Shown one piece after another: positions 17,435 to 26,271 of a stretch of DNA of 64,000 nucleotides. A program made the translations under genes and the position numbers. Position 1 is the first letter of the stretch; each line of letters opens with the position of its first letter. Source of the DNA: Spirosoma radiotolerans (GTDB lineage Bacteria > Bacteroidota > Bacteroidia > Cytophagales > Spirosomataceae); the NCBI RefSeq assembly GCF_000974425.1, contig NZ_CP010429.1:6526501-6590500 (forward strand), in the 5' to 3' direction. A model generated the notes under the pieces. That model worked only from the letters and a program-made list of their open reading frames with translations, searched no databases and was not told where the DNA came from.

Positions 17435-18721
17435 TTAGATCAGTCGCTTTAGTACAAAGCTGGTCACGATAATCTGGCCGTTGCGCCGAACCAGAATAGA
17501 CACCTCTTTGCCTTCTCCCTTTTGAAGTATTTTATAGATGTCACTAACGGTCAACTCATTGGCGGAGCTGTTATTGACAAATAATACTTCATCACCTTCC
17601 ACTAAACCGGCCAGATCAGCAGGAGACCCCGCCACAACTTTATCTACGTAATAATTACGGAACCGTTCGCCTTTGGCACGTAGCTCCATGCCGCTCATGT
17701 CATGCTCGAAGGACTCTTTCAAAAGCCGCTTGATGGGCTTCATGACGATATAACGATCTGGGTAGTTGAAGGTGACGTTGAAACGGCGGAGTAACTCACA
17801 GCCCACGTTTCCCTGTCGCTCGGGCATATCGACCAGCTTCATACCAAATCCGAGGCTATCGGGAAACGATGCCAGAATATTATCCAGTTCGTAGCGACCA
17901 AACCGGACTTTCTGAATTCGTCCCATGACGCCATTAATGACGCCGTTGAGGCCCCGCCCCAATTGTGCCCGAATACTTTTTACAGGCATGGGCATAGAGG
18001 CCGTACTCCGCGAGCGATCAAGCAACAGCGCATGTCCGGCGCCTGTATCCAGCACAACCCGTAGCGGCAGATTCTTTTCCCCGTCAAATACAGACAGCGC
18101 ATCTGTGTAGGCTTTTGTATCCTGAATAGTGATTGGATACCGGTCACCTTTACGCTTCTTGTAGCTATACTTCTCCGGCTTCATCAAGGTTATTTCGCGC
18201 CGTTGGAAATCCACGTTTACGACGAAGTTGGCGAAGATCTCGTAGCCAAAAATGCCGTGGACAGGCGTCCCTACGTACTCCGATAACCTTAGAATATCTT
18301 CATCCAGAATTACCAGGTTATGGTGTGCTGCCCGTAGGCCACCCATCATCAATACGTTATCAATAGCAATAGAGGCTGTTAGGCTCCCTCCCTCTCCGGC
18401 TCCACTGATTTTGACTTTGCGTGTCAGTGTGAGCGGCTTTTTACGAAAAGCGCCAGGATCAGTGATAATGGTATTGCTAACGCCCGTATCCAGGATGAAT
18501 CGGAGCGTATCCGATCCGTTGACACTAACTGGAACGATAATGAGGTTCGAATGGAGTTGAAACGGAATTCGCGTCCAGGAGCGATTGTCGGCAATGAAAA
18601 ATCCATAACGCTCCTTATCCGGTGTACGATCCTTCGCTTTGGCGGCTCTGCGCTCCTGATCATCTCCCCAGGCAACGGCGCACATGCCTAATAGCCCGAT
18701 TATCAATGCCAGCGTTTTCAT
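17435..18721 (-). CDS. Exported retropepsin-like aspartyl protease with PDZ domain
   Basis: A 428-residue protein with a signal peptide (about residues 1-19). It has two aspartyl-protease half-domains, each with the active-site triad motif: DTGVS at Asp78 and DTGAG at Asp225. A PDZ domain occupies about residues 345-415 (VAGSPADLAGLVEGDEVLFV). Two catalytic motifs on one chain mean it can form an active site as a monomer. Periplasmic protein processing or quality control is likely; the substrate is unknown. It ends seven bases from the convergent kinase gene with no hairpin between them. Confidence 0.88.
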   Translation of the reverse strand: MKTLALIIGLLGMCAVAWGDDQERRAAKAKDRTPDKERYGFFIADNRSWTRIPFQLHSNLIIVPVSVNGSDTLRFILDTGVSNTIITDPGAFRKKPLTLTRKVKISGAGEGGSLTASIAIDNVLMMGGLRAAHHNLVILDEDILRLSEYVGTPVHGIFGYEIFANFVVNVDFQRREITLMKPEKYSYKKRKGDRYPITIQDTKAYTDALSVFDGEKNLPLRVVLDTGAGHALLLDRSRSTASMPMPVKSIRAQLGRGLNGVINGVMGRIQKVRFGRYELDNILASFPDSLGFGMKLVDMPERQGNVGCELLRRFNVTFNYPDRYIVMKPIKRLLKESFEHDMSGMELRAKGERFRNYYVDKVVAGSPADLAGLVEGDEVLFVNNSSANELTVSDIYKILQKGEGKEVSILVRRNGQIIVTSFVLKRLI

Positions 18722-18957
18722 ACAGTAGATTTGTTACATTAAAATTACTCATTTTTTTATCCAAATAACACAATAACCATAAAGTTAGTTTAGGCTTTCT
18801 TCAGATAGCGGTTTATACTTATTAATAGGTAATCAAAATTTAGTGTCTTCGGGGGAAGGTGTTCGACTGAAAAGCCCTAATTTCGCCTAAAAATACCCAT
18901 GAAGCAATGCTGCTAGTGGGTTTAAGAATCTGATTTTGACCTCATTATTAATCATCT

Positions 18958-19722
18958 ATGCGTAAGAAAATCGTTGCTGGCAACTGGAAAATGAACAAGA
19001 CATCCGAAGAAGCGAAAGCGCTGCTATCGGAAGTAATCAATATGGTGAAAGATGAGGTTACGGGCGATGTGGAAGTCGTACTATGTCCTCCAGCTTTATA
19101 CCTGGCTACTGCCCGGCAATACGTAACAGCAGGTGGCAAGGTTGCGCTGGGTGCCCAAAACTGCCATGAGAAAGCATCGGGTGCCTACACCGGCGAAATT
19201 TCGGCGCCTATGCTCCAATCCATTGGCGTTGAATACGTTATTCTGGGTCATAGCGAACGGCGGCAATATTTTAACGAAACGAATGCACAACTGGCGGAGA
19301 AAGTAAACGTAGCTCTTGAGAATGGCCTGAAGCCTATTTTCTGCTGCGGAGAATCCCGCGATCTGCGCGAGAACGGCGATTTCATCGGCTTTGTAAAAGA
19401 CCAGATTACCGAAAGTCTCTTTCATCTTTCGGCGGAGTCGTTTGCCAATATCGTTATTGCCTACGAACCAATCTGGGCTATTGGCACTGGCTTGACGGCC
19501 TCGTCAGCACAGGCCCAGGACATGCACTTTGAATTACGTCAGCATATTGCCAGCCAATATGGTGACACGGTAGCGCAGGATACAACGATTTTGTATGGAG
19601 GCAGCGCCAACGCACAAAATGCTGAAGAGCTTTTCGCTCGCCCCGATGTGGATGGCGGCCTCATTGGCGGAGCCTCCCTCAAATCCCGTGATTTTCTGAC
19701 TGTAGTGAAAGCTGCGCAATAA
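18958..19722 (+). CDS. tpiA: Triose-phosphate isomerase
   Basis: The 254-residue length is standard. AGNWKMNKT at the start carries the substrate Lys. The catalytic His is in VILGHSERR and the catalytic Glu in VIAYEPIWAIGTG. YGGSANAQNA and VDGGLIGGASL form the phosphate-gripping end. It interconverts dihydroxyacetone phosphate and glyceraldehyde 3-phosphate in the cytoplasm. It stands alone: the 5' side is a 236-base gap shared with the divergent protease gene, and a hairpin follows the stop codon. Confidence 0.98.
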   Translation: MRKKIVAGNWKMNKTSEEAKALLSEVINMVKDEVTGDVEVVLCPPALYLATARQYVTAGGKVALGAQNCHEKASGAYTGEISAPMLQSIGVEYVILGHSERRQYFNETNAQLAEKVNVALENGLKPIFCCGESRDLRENGDFIGFVKDQITESLFHLSAESFANIVIAYEPIWAIGTGLTASSAQAQDMHFELRQHIASQYGDTVAQDTTILYGGSANAQNAEELFARPDVDGGLIGGASLKSRDFLTVVKAAQ

Positions 19723-19731
19723 ACTTTAATG

Positions 19732-19808
19732 TTGGATGATAGAATGCCTGAATGATTGAATAGCTGGAGTATGTACCTATTTAATTATTCAGGCATTCTA
19801 TTATCCAA
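19732..19808. repeat. Inverted repeat downstream of tpiA
   Basis: Arms 19732-19757 and 19783-19808 pair at 24 of 26 positions. Both mismatches would be G-U pairs in the + strand RNA. A short inner stem (AATAG/CTATT) sits in the 25-base loop. It probably ends the tpiA transcript. No long T run follows. Confidence 0.75.
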
Positions 19809-19816
19809 AACTAATC

Positions 19817-20326
19817 ATGACAGCTGCTTATTACGTCGATAAGTTTTCCATGCAGCCCCATCCTGAGGGCGGTTACTTTGTTGAAACGTATCGTTCTGCC
19901 GAGTTAATTCCGAAAGCCGCGTTGCCCGGCCGGTTCAGTGGCGCGCGTTCGTTTGGCACCGCTATTTATTTCCTCCTTGAAAGCCACCACGTTTCGGCTC
20001 TTCACCGCATTGCCTCCGACGAAATCTGGCACTTCTACGCTGGAGGAACGCTTGACATTTTTGTTATCACCCCAACTGGTGAATTAAGCGTTATTTGCTT
20101 AGGTAACAAGCCAGAACAGGGTGAGGTATATCAGGCTGTTGTGCCAGCGGGTTGCTGGTTTGGCTCAAAGCCTGCGCCGGGCACCGACTTCTCTTTGGTA
20201 GGCTGCACGGTAGCTCCCGGCTTCGACTTTACCGACTTTGAGATGGCCAGTCAGGAAGACTTATTTCATGAATTCCCACAACACAGGCAGGTAATTGAGA
20301 AGTTAGCTAAACCTGGATACATGTGA
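19817..20326 (+). CDS. DUF985 cupin-domain protein
   Basis: A 169-residue single-domain protein of the cupin_5/DUF985 family. HPEGGYFVETYRS near residue 14 is the family start. TAIYFLLESHHVSALHRIASDEIWHFYAGG carries the strands, with His and Glu at putative metal positions, and ends in the GxxFxxF-type tail GFDFTDFEMA. The fold suggests a small metal-binding enzyme or sugar-binding protein, but no function is established for the family. The last codons fall inside the left arm of the next inverted repeat. Promoter elements are not clear. Confidence 0.88.
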   Translation: MTAAYYVDKFSMQPHPEGGYFVETYRSAELIPKAALPGRFSGARSFGTAIYFLLESHHVSALHRIASDEIWHFYAGGTLDIFVITPTGELSVICLGNKPEQGEVYQAVVPAGCWFGSKPAPGTDFSLVGCTVAPGFDFTDFEMASQEDLFHEFPQHRQVIEKLAKPGYM

Positions 20327-20404
20327 TTCTTTTGATTGATCTGATTTTGCCAGCCAGTATTCTACGAAAGCGAATCAATCAGAATAATCTCATACATCCA
20401 GGTT
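20310..20404. repeat. Imperfect inverted repeat overlapping the end of the cupin gene
   Basis: Arms 20310-20340 and 20374-20404 match at about 26 of 31 positions. The left arm includes the last codons and stop of the cupin gene. It lies between two convergent genes and probably serves as a terminator for one or both. Confidence 0.65.
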
Positions 20405-20410
20405 CAGACC

Positions 20411-21466
20411 TTACCTAAAACTTACGTTTCCAAATTTTGAGACAACCCGTACCTTGGTGCCCGAGCCACTTCCTACTTTGCCAATGTATTGCTTGGTGAG
20501 CCGTGGACCACGGTGACTATCATTATCGCTGGGCTGCGAAGTAAAGTGCATGGCCGAACCTGATCCGTAATTGAAGTTGCCGTAACTTACCGTCACATCG
20601 AAGTCGCAGTCGTTATCACTATCCAGAGGTAAGCCAACAGACGAATAGGCAGCCTGGATGTTTAGATTCTCGGCCGTTTTGGGTAATTGATCGATTCGGA
20701 AGCCGCTCGAAAACTCAATCTTGATTTTACCTGATTCGCGCAACGTACCAATTTTGGCACCCGAATAATTGATGTCGGCATCCAGCTTTCCTACATCACC
20801 AATACTCATCTTACCGAATTTATTAGTCAGTACCAGTACGTTGGCTCGTGAGAGCTCGAGATCGCCATACGCCATATCCACCTTACCCTGACCAAAGTTA
20901 CCAATATCGGCTTTTCCATAGGCCACGTCAATATCGTTCTGACGGCTGGTAAGCTCATCAGCACTGAAGTTACCGTAGCGGCTATAGACCGTTAAAGGAG
21001 CCTGAAACGCCGGGATGTTCGTATTGCCAAACTTGTTTCGCACACTTAGCGCATTCTGCCGGGGCATCATCACTTCATAGTTGATCTTGACAAAGTTGCG
21101 TTCTCCGCCGTCTTTCCACTTGCCAAAACTCCAGTTCGAAACGCTGCTCTGGCTAAAGTTTGTACGAACCATGATTTGATTGCCCGTACGTTTTTCTTCA
21201 ATTGTAACGGCGTCTATGAATTTCTGAACGCGTTCGTCGGAATCGGAATTGGCAACGATTGTAATCTGAACGCGAATTTCACTCTTGTCCCATAATCCAA
21301 CCGATACCTGGCCGAATTGGTTATCAATCAATAAGTTATCATTGCTGCTCACGTCGAACAGCTTGATAATGGTTTTCTTTTTTTCAATTGTGCTAAACCC
21401 TACTTGTTCCTCGGCCCAGGTAAGCATTGGTAGCAAGCACAACAATAGACTACACAGGATTTTCAT
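20411..21466 (-). CDS. Exported beta-repeat protein, DUF4097/adhesin-like
   Basis: A 351-residue protein with a signal peptide (MKILCSLLLCLLPMLTWAEE). The body is made of repeating strand-turn units with FGN/YGN/FGK motifs (for example RNKFGNTNI, VYSRYGNFS, TNKFGKMSI and VSKFGNVSF), the pattern of DUF4097-like putative adhesins that build a beta-helix. It is the third gene of an operon with a sigma factor and an anti-sigma-like protein. Its start overlaps the previous gene by 17 bases, which suggests translational coupling and co-regulation by that sigma factor. I chose ATG 21466 because the signal peptide starts there; the longer frame from 21508 adds 14 unlikely residues. Confidence 0.8.
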   Translation of the reverse strand: MKILCSLLLCLLPMLTWAEEQVGFSTIEKKKTIIKLFDVSSNDNLLIDNQFGQVSVGLWDKSEIRVQITIVANSDSDERVQKFIDAVTIEEKRTGNQIMVRTNFSQSSVSNWSFGKWKDGGERNFVKINYEVMMPRQNALSVRNKFGNTNIPAFQAPLTVYSRYGNFSADELTSRQNDIDVAYGKADIGNFGQGKVDMAYGDLELSRANVLVLTNKFGKMSIGDVGKLDADINYSGAKIGTLRESGKIKIEFSSGFRIDQLPKTAENLNIQAAYSSVGLPLDSDNDCDFDVTVSYGNFNYGSGSAMHFTSQPSDNDSHRGPRLTKQYIGKVGSGSGTKVRVVSKFGNVSFR

Positions 21467-22073
21467 GAGTTTGTTGTTTAATGCGCTGAATAACGCGCAA
21501 CTGTTCATTGAGCAGGTTAATCTGGAGTTGCAAATTCTGTATCATGGCCTGAATAAGCATTTCCTGATTCGGGTTTTGAGGCAAATCGGCTTTTAACGAT
21601 TTATATGACTTTTCGAGCCGAATAAGATCGGTCGCAAACTCCTGATAGAGCGCCGGATTATCTTCGGTCATCTGTTTCAGTTCAGCCCGTTTATCATCAA
21701 TCATACGGGTATATTGCACAACTTCTTTAGCATACGTAGGGCTGGCAGCTACTACATCGGGCTGGTGCGTAACGCCATACTGCTGATTCATGTATATGAA
21801 AGCGCCGGCCAGGAGTAATACGGCAATGGATGCCGCTACACGCCAATCGAGTGTGGGCCAGCCAATCTGCCGACCGCTCACCCGCGACCCTTTTCCCTCA
21901 GATGCTCGGGTTTGGTCCGGGTTTTTATGAATCTGAAGAAACGGCGATTCCCGACTGGGTTGTTGCTTATCCAGCCCACTTTCTATCCGTTGCCACAAGT
22001 TATTGGGTGGCTCCTTGTCGTCAAAGGCTTCGCGGTTATCGCGGACGAAGCGTTCAAGATTATCTTTTTTCAT
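21450..22073 (-). CDS. Membrane-anchored anti-sigma-like protein
   Basis: A 207-residue protein. The soluble N-terminal part has MKKDNLERFVRDNREAFD then PPNNLWQRIESGL, a pattern common in Bacteroidota proteins encoded after ECF sigma factors. One membrane helix follows (about residues 90-110, ASIAVLLLAGAFIYM), then a C-terminal helical coiled-coil part rich in Gln and Leu. I infer that it restrains the sigma factor encoded 77 bases upstream; there is no Zn-finger motif. The start at 22073 was chosen because the longer frame from 22145 adds a Lys/Thr/Arg-rich stretch unlike the family. Confidence 0.72.
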   Translation of the reverse strand: MKKDNLERFVRDNREAFDDKEPPNNLWQRIESGLDKQQPSRESPFLQIHKNPDQTRASEGKGSRVSGRQIGWPTLDWRVAASIAVLLLAGAFIYMNQQYGVTHQPDVVAASPTYAKEVVQYTRMIDDKRAELKQMTEDNPALYQEFATDLIRLEKSYKSLKADLPQNPNQEMLIQAMIQNLQLQINLLNEQLRVIQRIKQQTHENPV

Positions 22074-22150
22074 TTTTATGGTGTCGAATCTGTTGATTCG
22101 TCGTTCGTATTTGTTAGTTGTACTCTTTTTTACTGTTGTCCACACTGGAC

Positions 22151-22738
22151 TTATAACAATTCCAGCAATCGTTTTTTACCGCGCAAATATTGTGTTCGCG
22201 ATGTGGTCTCACTTATGTTCAGAACGTTACCGATTTCTTCATGGTCATAGCCTTCAAACAAGTATAACGATAACACTACCCGATAGCCCTCCGGCAGTTG
22301 CTGCATGGCCCGTTTAACCCGCTCAACCTCCAGTTGGGTAGTTTCTTCATCGTAGGGCTCCGTATCAGCATAGTCGAGGCCGTCATCTTCGCCCAGCCGA
22401 TGCGCTTCAATATCTACCAGTTCCAACCGTCTACTACGAAGATGGTTAATGGCCCGATGGACAACAATCTGTTTCAACCACGCGCCAAACGTACTTTGGC
22501 CCCGAAATGAGTTAATGTGACTGAAGGCATCCATGAAAGCCTCCTGCAACACATCTTCAGCTTCGGCCTCGTGGTTTACAATTCGCAGACAAACATTATA
22601 CATTGCCTTAACGTACTGCTGATACAAGTCATACTGCGCTCGTCGCTCACCCTGTTGGCAGCGTTTGACGAGGTCGGCATGGCGGTCTGGATATGGCGGC
22701 CCGACCGGTGCGCCGTTGCGATTTTGATTTGGTTCCAA
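22151..22738 (-). CDS. ECF-type RNA polymerase sigma factor
   Basis: A 195-residue sigma factor. Region 2 covers about residues 25-100 (AEDVLQEAFMDAF, then STFGAWLKQIVVHRAINHLR). Region 4 covers about 140-193 (LPEGYRVVLSLYLFEGYDHEEIG, then NISETTSRTQYLRGKKRL, the helix-turn-helix). It redirects RNA polymerase to a stress or envelope regulon. It leads an operon with an anti-sigma-like gene and an exported beta-repeat protein. The N-terminal 20 residues are Pro/Asn-rich and variable. The next gene upstream is divergent, 154 bases away. Confidence 0.92.
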   Translation of the reverse strand: MEPNQNRNGAPVGPPYPDRHADLVKRCQQGERRAQYDLYQQYVKAMYNVCLRIVNHEAEAEDVLQEAFMDAFSHINSFRGQSTFGAWLKQIVVHRAINHLRSRRLELVDIEAHRLGEDDGLDYADTEPYDEETTQLEVERVKRAMQQLPEGYRVVLSLYLFEGYDHEEIGNVLNISETTSRTQYLRGKKRLLELL

Positions 22739-22892
22739 CAGGTTCAGCGTCTCAGCGTTGTTTAGTCTGTTAACGAGAGAAAGAGACGGGAAAATAAAGA
22801 ACGTTGCACAATAATTAAGAAATTTTAAACGTTTTTGCCGACGCTCTGCTTACACGCTGTTTTTCTGTAACTTAGGGAGATAAATCCGTCTG

Positions 22893-23333
22893 ATGCCTAT
22901 GTACGAACAACGATACAATTCGCCGTTTCTGGTTCAGGAAGATGATGGCACGAATTTGCCCCTCGAACACCAGCGGGTAATCAGTAAGCTGACCGTCGGT
23001 CTAGGCGTTTTATTTTATCGGGAAAAACTCATTACCCTTGAGCCTTCGCCGGAAACACCGCTGGGCGAAGGGCCGGGGCATCAGGTTCCCGACGTTTTAT
23101 TATTTGATAATACGGTTCAGTTGACCCGCATCATTATAGAAGTCGCCCAACCACGAACCACCCAGCGCGACCTAAAAAAAGTTATTCACCTTATTGAGGA
23201 CGACGATTACGGCATCCTTGAAGGTTTTGTTTACAACTACAAGAGCCGCGAGTGGTTCCGCTACCGCAAAGGCGATGGTGGAGTAGCCACAACCTCATCG
23301 GTATCCGAATTGATGGGGATCCGATCCATCTAA
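22893..23333 (+). CDS. Uma2-like putative restriction-endonuclease-fold protein, copy 1
   Basis: A 146-residue protein resembling the Uma2/DUF820 group (PD-(D/E)XK fold). It has VPDVLLFD near residue 68 and IIIEVAQ near residue 86, which correspond to the Asp and Glu positions. The usual following Lys or Ser is not present, so catalysis is doubtful. The C-terminal block from GILEGFVYNYKS to RYRKGDGG is nearly identical to the next gene. The two genes form a tandem duplication. The paralogue starts at the Met matching 22899, so either Met is possible here. The function of the family is not established. Confidence 0.6.
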   Translation: MPMYEQRYNSPFLVQEDDGTNLPLEHQRVISKLTVGLGVLFYREKLITLEPSPETPLGEGPGHQVPDVLLFDNTVQLTRIIIEVAQPRTTQRDLKKVIHLIEDDDYGILEGFVYNYKSREWFRYRKGDGGVATTSSVSELMGIRSI

Positions 23334-23384
23334 ATGAGTTTCTTTAAGGCAAGGTATTTTTCAGGAAAACGTCGCTCACGGCTC

Positions 23385-23825
23385 ATGTACGAACAAAACT
23401 ACAACTCCCCGTTTCTGGTGCATGACGATGGTGCCAATTCGCCATTTGGCCATCAGCGCATCATTAGCAAACTGACTGTCGAACTGGGTGTATTGTATTA
23501 TCATAAAAAGACAATAAAATTCATTCCGCTACCAGAAACGCCATTGGACGAGGGCCCTGGTTTTCCCGTACCTGATGTAATCCTTTTTGATGAGGAGATG
23601 GAGCAGACTCGGGTCATTATTGAAGTTTGCACCAATCGAGGTATCAATAATGACTTGAAAAAAGTCATTCGGTTAATTGAGGACGACGACTACGGCATTC
23701 TCGAAGGCTTTGTTTACAACTACAAGAGCCGCGAGTGGTTCCGTTACCGCAAAGGCGATGGTGGAGCAGCCACGGCTTCGTCAGTATCAGATCTGATGGG
23801 CGTTGATCTGGGGCCGATGGTGTGA
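23385..23825 (+). CDS. Uma2-like putative restriction-endonuclease-fold protein, copy 2
   Basis: A 146-residue paralogue of the preceding gene, 51 bases downstream. It keeps VPDVILFD and VIIEVCT at the same places and the same C-terminal block. The N-terminal two thirds differ at many residues, while 57 of 58 bases are identical over 23709-23766 against 23226-23283. I chose ATG 23385 because it aligns with the start of copy 1 (MYEQ.YNSPFLV); the frame from 23334 adds 17 unrelated basic residues. No toxin, antitoxin or methylase gene is adjacent. Confidence 0.6.
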   Translation: MYEQNYNSPFLVHDDGANSPFGHQRIISKLTVELGVLYYHKKTIKFIPLPETPLDEGPGFPVPDVILFDEEMEQTRVIIEVCTNRGINNDLKKVIRLIEDDDYGILEGFVYNYKSREWFRYRKGDGGAATASSVSDLMGVDLGPMV

Positions 23826-23904
23826 GTATTGGTCGTCTTCCTGGCTGTCTCGACAAAATTTTTTCTTACTTTTACTTGTTATAGAAGGAAGAGAAACGAG
23901 CGGA

Positions 23905-26196
23905 ATGGTTGATTATATTTCTGGATTAAATGACCCTCAGCGGGAGGCCGTTATGCACGGCAGCGGCCCGTTAATGATTATAGCCGGAGCCGGCTCGGGG
24001 AAAACCCGCGTACTGACTTACCGGATTGCTCACCTGATTGAAACCGGGGTTGACCCATTTCGGATTCTGTCGCTGACGTTTACCAACAAAGCGGCTGGCG
24101 AAATGCGGAGCCGTATCGAGAAAGTTGTTGGCACAGAAGCCCGCAACATCTGGATGGGTACGTTTCACTCGGTCTTTGCCAAGATTCTACGGATCGAAGC
24201 CAAAGCCATTGGTTACACCAGTAACTTCTCGATCTACGACACCGATGACTCCAAGTCGCTGCTGCGGAGTATTGTTAAAGAGATGGGGCTCGATGATAAA
24301 GTGTATCGGGTTAACAGTGTTTTTAGCCGTATTTCCGGTGCAAAAAACCGGCTCATCGGTCCGGAAGACTACCTGAACAACGCGGTTATTCTGGCCGATG
24401 ACGAGGCAGCCCGAATGCCCCATATTGGCCGGATTTATAAGCAGTATGCGGTACGTTGCTTTGCGGCCAACGCCATGGACTTTGATGATCTGCTGTTTAA
24501 CACAAATGTCTTATTCCGCGATCATCTGGATATTCTGAATAAATACCAGCACAAGTTTCAGCACGTGATGGTCGATGAGTTTCAGGATACGAACGTCTCT
24601 CAGTACCTTATCACCCGCAAGCTGGCCGCTGTTCATCAGAATATTTGTATTGTCGGTGATGATGCGCAAAGCATCTATGCGTTCCGGGGAGCCAACATTG
24701 AAAACATTCTTAACTTCCAGCGCGACTATGGGAAGGAAAACGTCAAGATCGTTAAGCTGGAGCAGAACTATAGGTCCACCAAAACGATTGTCCAGGCGGC
24801 CAACTCCATTATCTCCCGGAACAAAAATCAGTTGGAGAAACACGTCTTCACCGATAATGAAGACGGTACGCTGATTGATGTAATCAAGGCATCATCCGAT
24901 AACGAAGAAGGACGGTTGGTGGCTTCGTCCATTTTTGAAGCCAAAATGAACGGTTCGCTGGTCAACAACGACTTTGCCATTCTTTACCGAACCAACGCCC
25001 AGTCGCGGGCTTTTGAAGAGGCCTTGCGCAAAGTGAGCATCAAGTACCGCATTATTGGTGGCCTGTCGTTCTACCAGCGCAAAGAAATCAAGGATTTAAT
25101 TGCGTATCTGCGTTTTACAGTCAACCAACAGGACGAAGAAGCGTTTAAACGAATCATCAACTTACCCAAACGGGGTATTGGTGATACGACCATTGCCAAG
25201 CTTAGCGTGATTGCGGCCGAGAAACAGGATTCGATTTGGGAAATTGTCGCCGAAATAACGAAGCACGTAGCTGGTCGGTCGGCGATTGCGATTGAAGCGT
25301 TTGCCGATCTGATCAAAAGCTTCAAACTTCTGCTCGATCAGAAAGATGCGTTCGAAGTAGCTTCGCACATTGCCAAAGCGTCGGGACTACTCAAGGAATT
25401 GTATGACGACAAAACCGTTGAGGGACTTGCCCGTTACGAGAACGTACAGGAATTGCTGAATGCGATCAAGGAATTTGTCGATAATCCAGACAACGAAGAG
25501 AAGAGTCTGAGTGCGTTTCTGCAATCGGTATCGCTGCTCACCACCGCCGACGAGAAAGAGGATGATGGCGACAATGACAAAGTGACGTTGATGACTATTC
25601 ACGCAGCCAAAGGGCTGGAGTTCAAGAATGTACACATTGTAGGTCTGGAGGAAGATCTGTTTCCAAGCCAGATGATGCTCGAAAGTCGCAACGACCTGGA
25701 AGAAGAACGACGCCTGTTTTACGTAGCCGTCACTCGGGCCGAAAAACGCCTGACCATGTCGTATGCTGAAACGCGCTACCATTATGGTCGCCTGAAGATG
25801 TGCGAACCCAGCCGCTTTTTGATGGAAATGGACCAGCAATACCTGAAGATGTCCAAACAGCGGTCGGCGCCCAGCCGGATGGACTTTGACCGGCCGGAAC
25901 GGGATCGGAGTGAAAGTACATCAACCGGTTCGATGAGCTTTGTCAGGTCACTGGCGCAGAAAACGGCTCGTTCGCAGGCGCCACAGCCACTGGTATCGCA
26001 TACGCCTTCGGCCGATTTTGCGCCAAGCAGCACAGCTGATCTGGCGGCTGGCCAGCGCGTTGAACATGCCAAGTTTGGTTTTGGCACGGTTAAAGCTGTA
26101 GATGTGAATGGAACCGAGCGAAAAGCGACGATTGCCTTTGAGAAAGCAGGCGAAAAAGTGCTGCTACTTAGCTTTGCAAAGTTGCGGGTGGTGTAG
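23905..26196 (+). CDS. UvrD/PcrA-type superfamily 1 DNA helicase
   Basis: A 763-residue helicase. Motifs in order: Q motif LNDPQREAV, Walker A IIAGAGSGKTRVL, TFTNKAAGEM (Ia), VDEFQDTN (II), GDDAQSIYAFRGA (III), LEQNYRST (IV), TIHAAKGLEFKNV (V) and VAVTRAEKRL (VI). The C-terminal tail ends in a small Tudor-like segment (GQRVEHAKFGFGTVKAV) that in PcrA/UvrD contacts RNA polymerase. It unwinds DNA 3' to 5' in nucleotide-excision and mismatch repair and clears replication blocks. ATG 23905 was preferred to 23803 because the longer frame overlaps copy 2 and adds a hydrophobic stretch foreign to the family. A small hairpin (26200-26223) follows the stop. Confidence 0.95.
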   Translation: MVDYISGLNDPQREAVMHGSGPLMIIAGAGSGKTRVLTYRIAHLIETGVDPFRILSLTFTNKAAGEMRSRIEKVVGTEARNIWMGTFHSVFAKILRIEAKAIGYTSNFSIYDTDDSKSLLRSIVKEMGLDDKVYRVNSVFSRISGAKNRLIGPEDYLNNAVILADDEAARMPHIGRIYKQYAVRCFAANAMDFDDLLFNTNVLFRDHLDILNKYQHKFQHVMVDEFQDTNVSQYLITRKLAAVHQNICIVGDDAQSIYAFRGANIENILNFQRDYGKENVKIVKLEQNYRSTKTIVQAANSIISRNKNQLEKHVFTDNEDGTLIDVIKASSDNEEGRLVASSIFEAKMNGSLVNNDFAILYRTNAQSRAFEEALRKVSIKYRIIGGLSFYQRKEIKDLIAYLRFTVNQQDEEAFKRIINLPKRGIGDTTIAKLSVIAAEKQDSIWEIVAEITKHVAGRSAIAIEAFADLIKSFKLLLDQKDAFEVASHIAKASGLLKELYDDKTVEGLARYENVQELLNAIKEFVDNPDNEEKSLSAFLQSVSLLTTADEKEDDGDNDKVTLMTIHAAKGLEFKNVHIVGLEEDLFPSQMMLESRNDLEEERRLFYVAVTRAEKRLTMSYAETRYHYGRLKMCEPSRFLMEMDQQYLKMSKQRSAPSRMDFDRPERDRSESTSTGSMSFVRSLAQKTARSQAPQPLVSHTPSADFAPSSTADLAAGQRVEHAKFGFGTVKAVDVNGTERKATIAFEKAGEKVLLLSFAKLRVV

Positions 26197-26271
26197 CAGA
26201 ACCGGTTTCATACAAAACCGGCTGTCACCAGCGTTCTTTCTATAAGCACCCCACTGTCCCTTGTTAGATCC

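Noticed and set aside
22893..23825. Toxin-antitoxin or restriction system reading of the Uma2-like pair
   Set aside because: No methylase, antitoxin or mobile-element gene adjoins it, and the catalytic residues are incomplete, so no such function is claimed.
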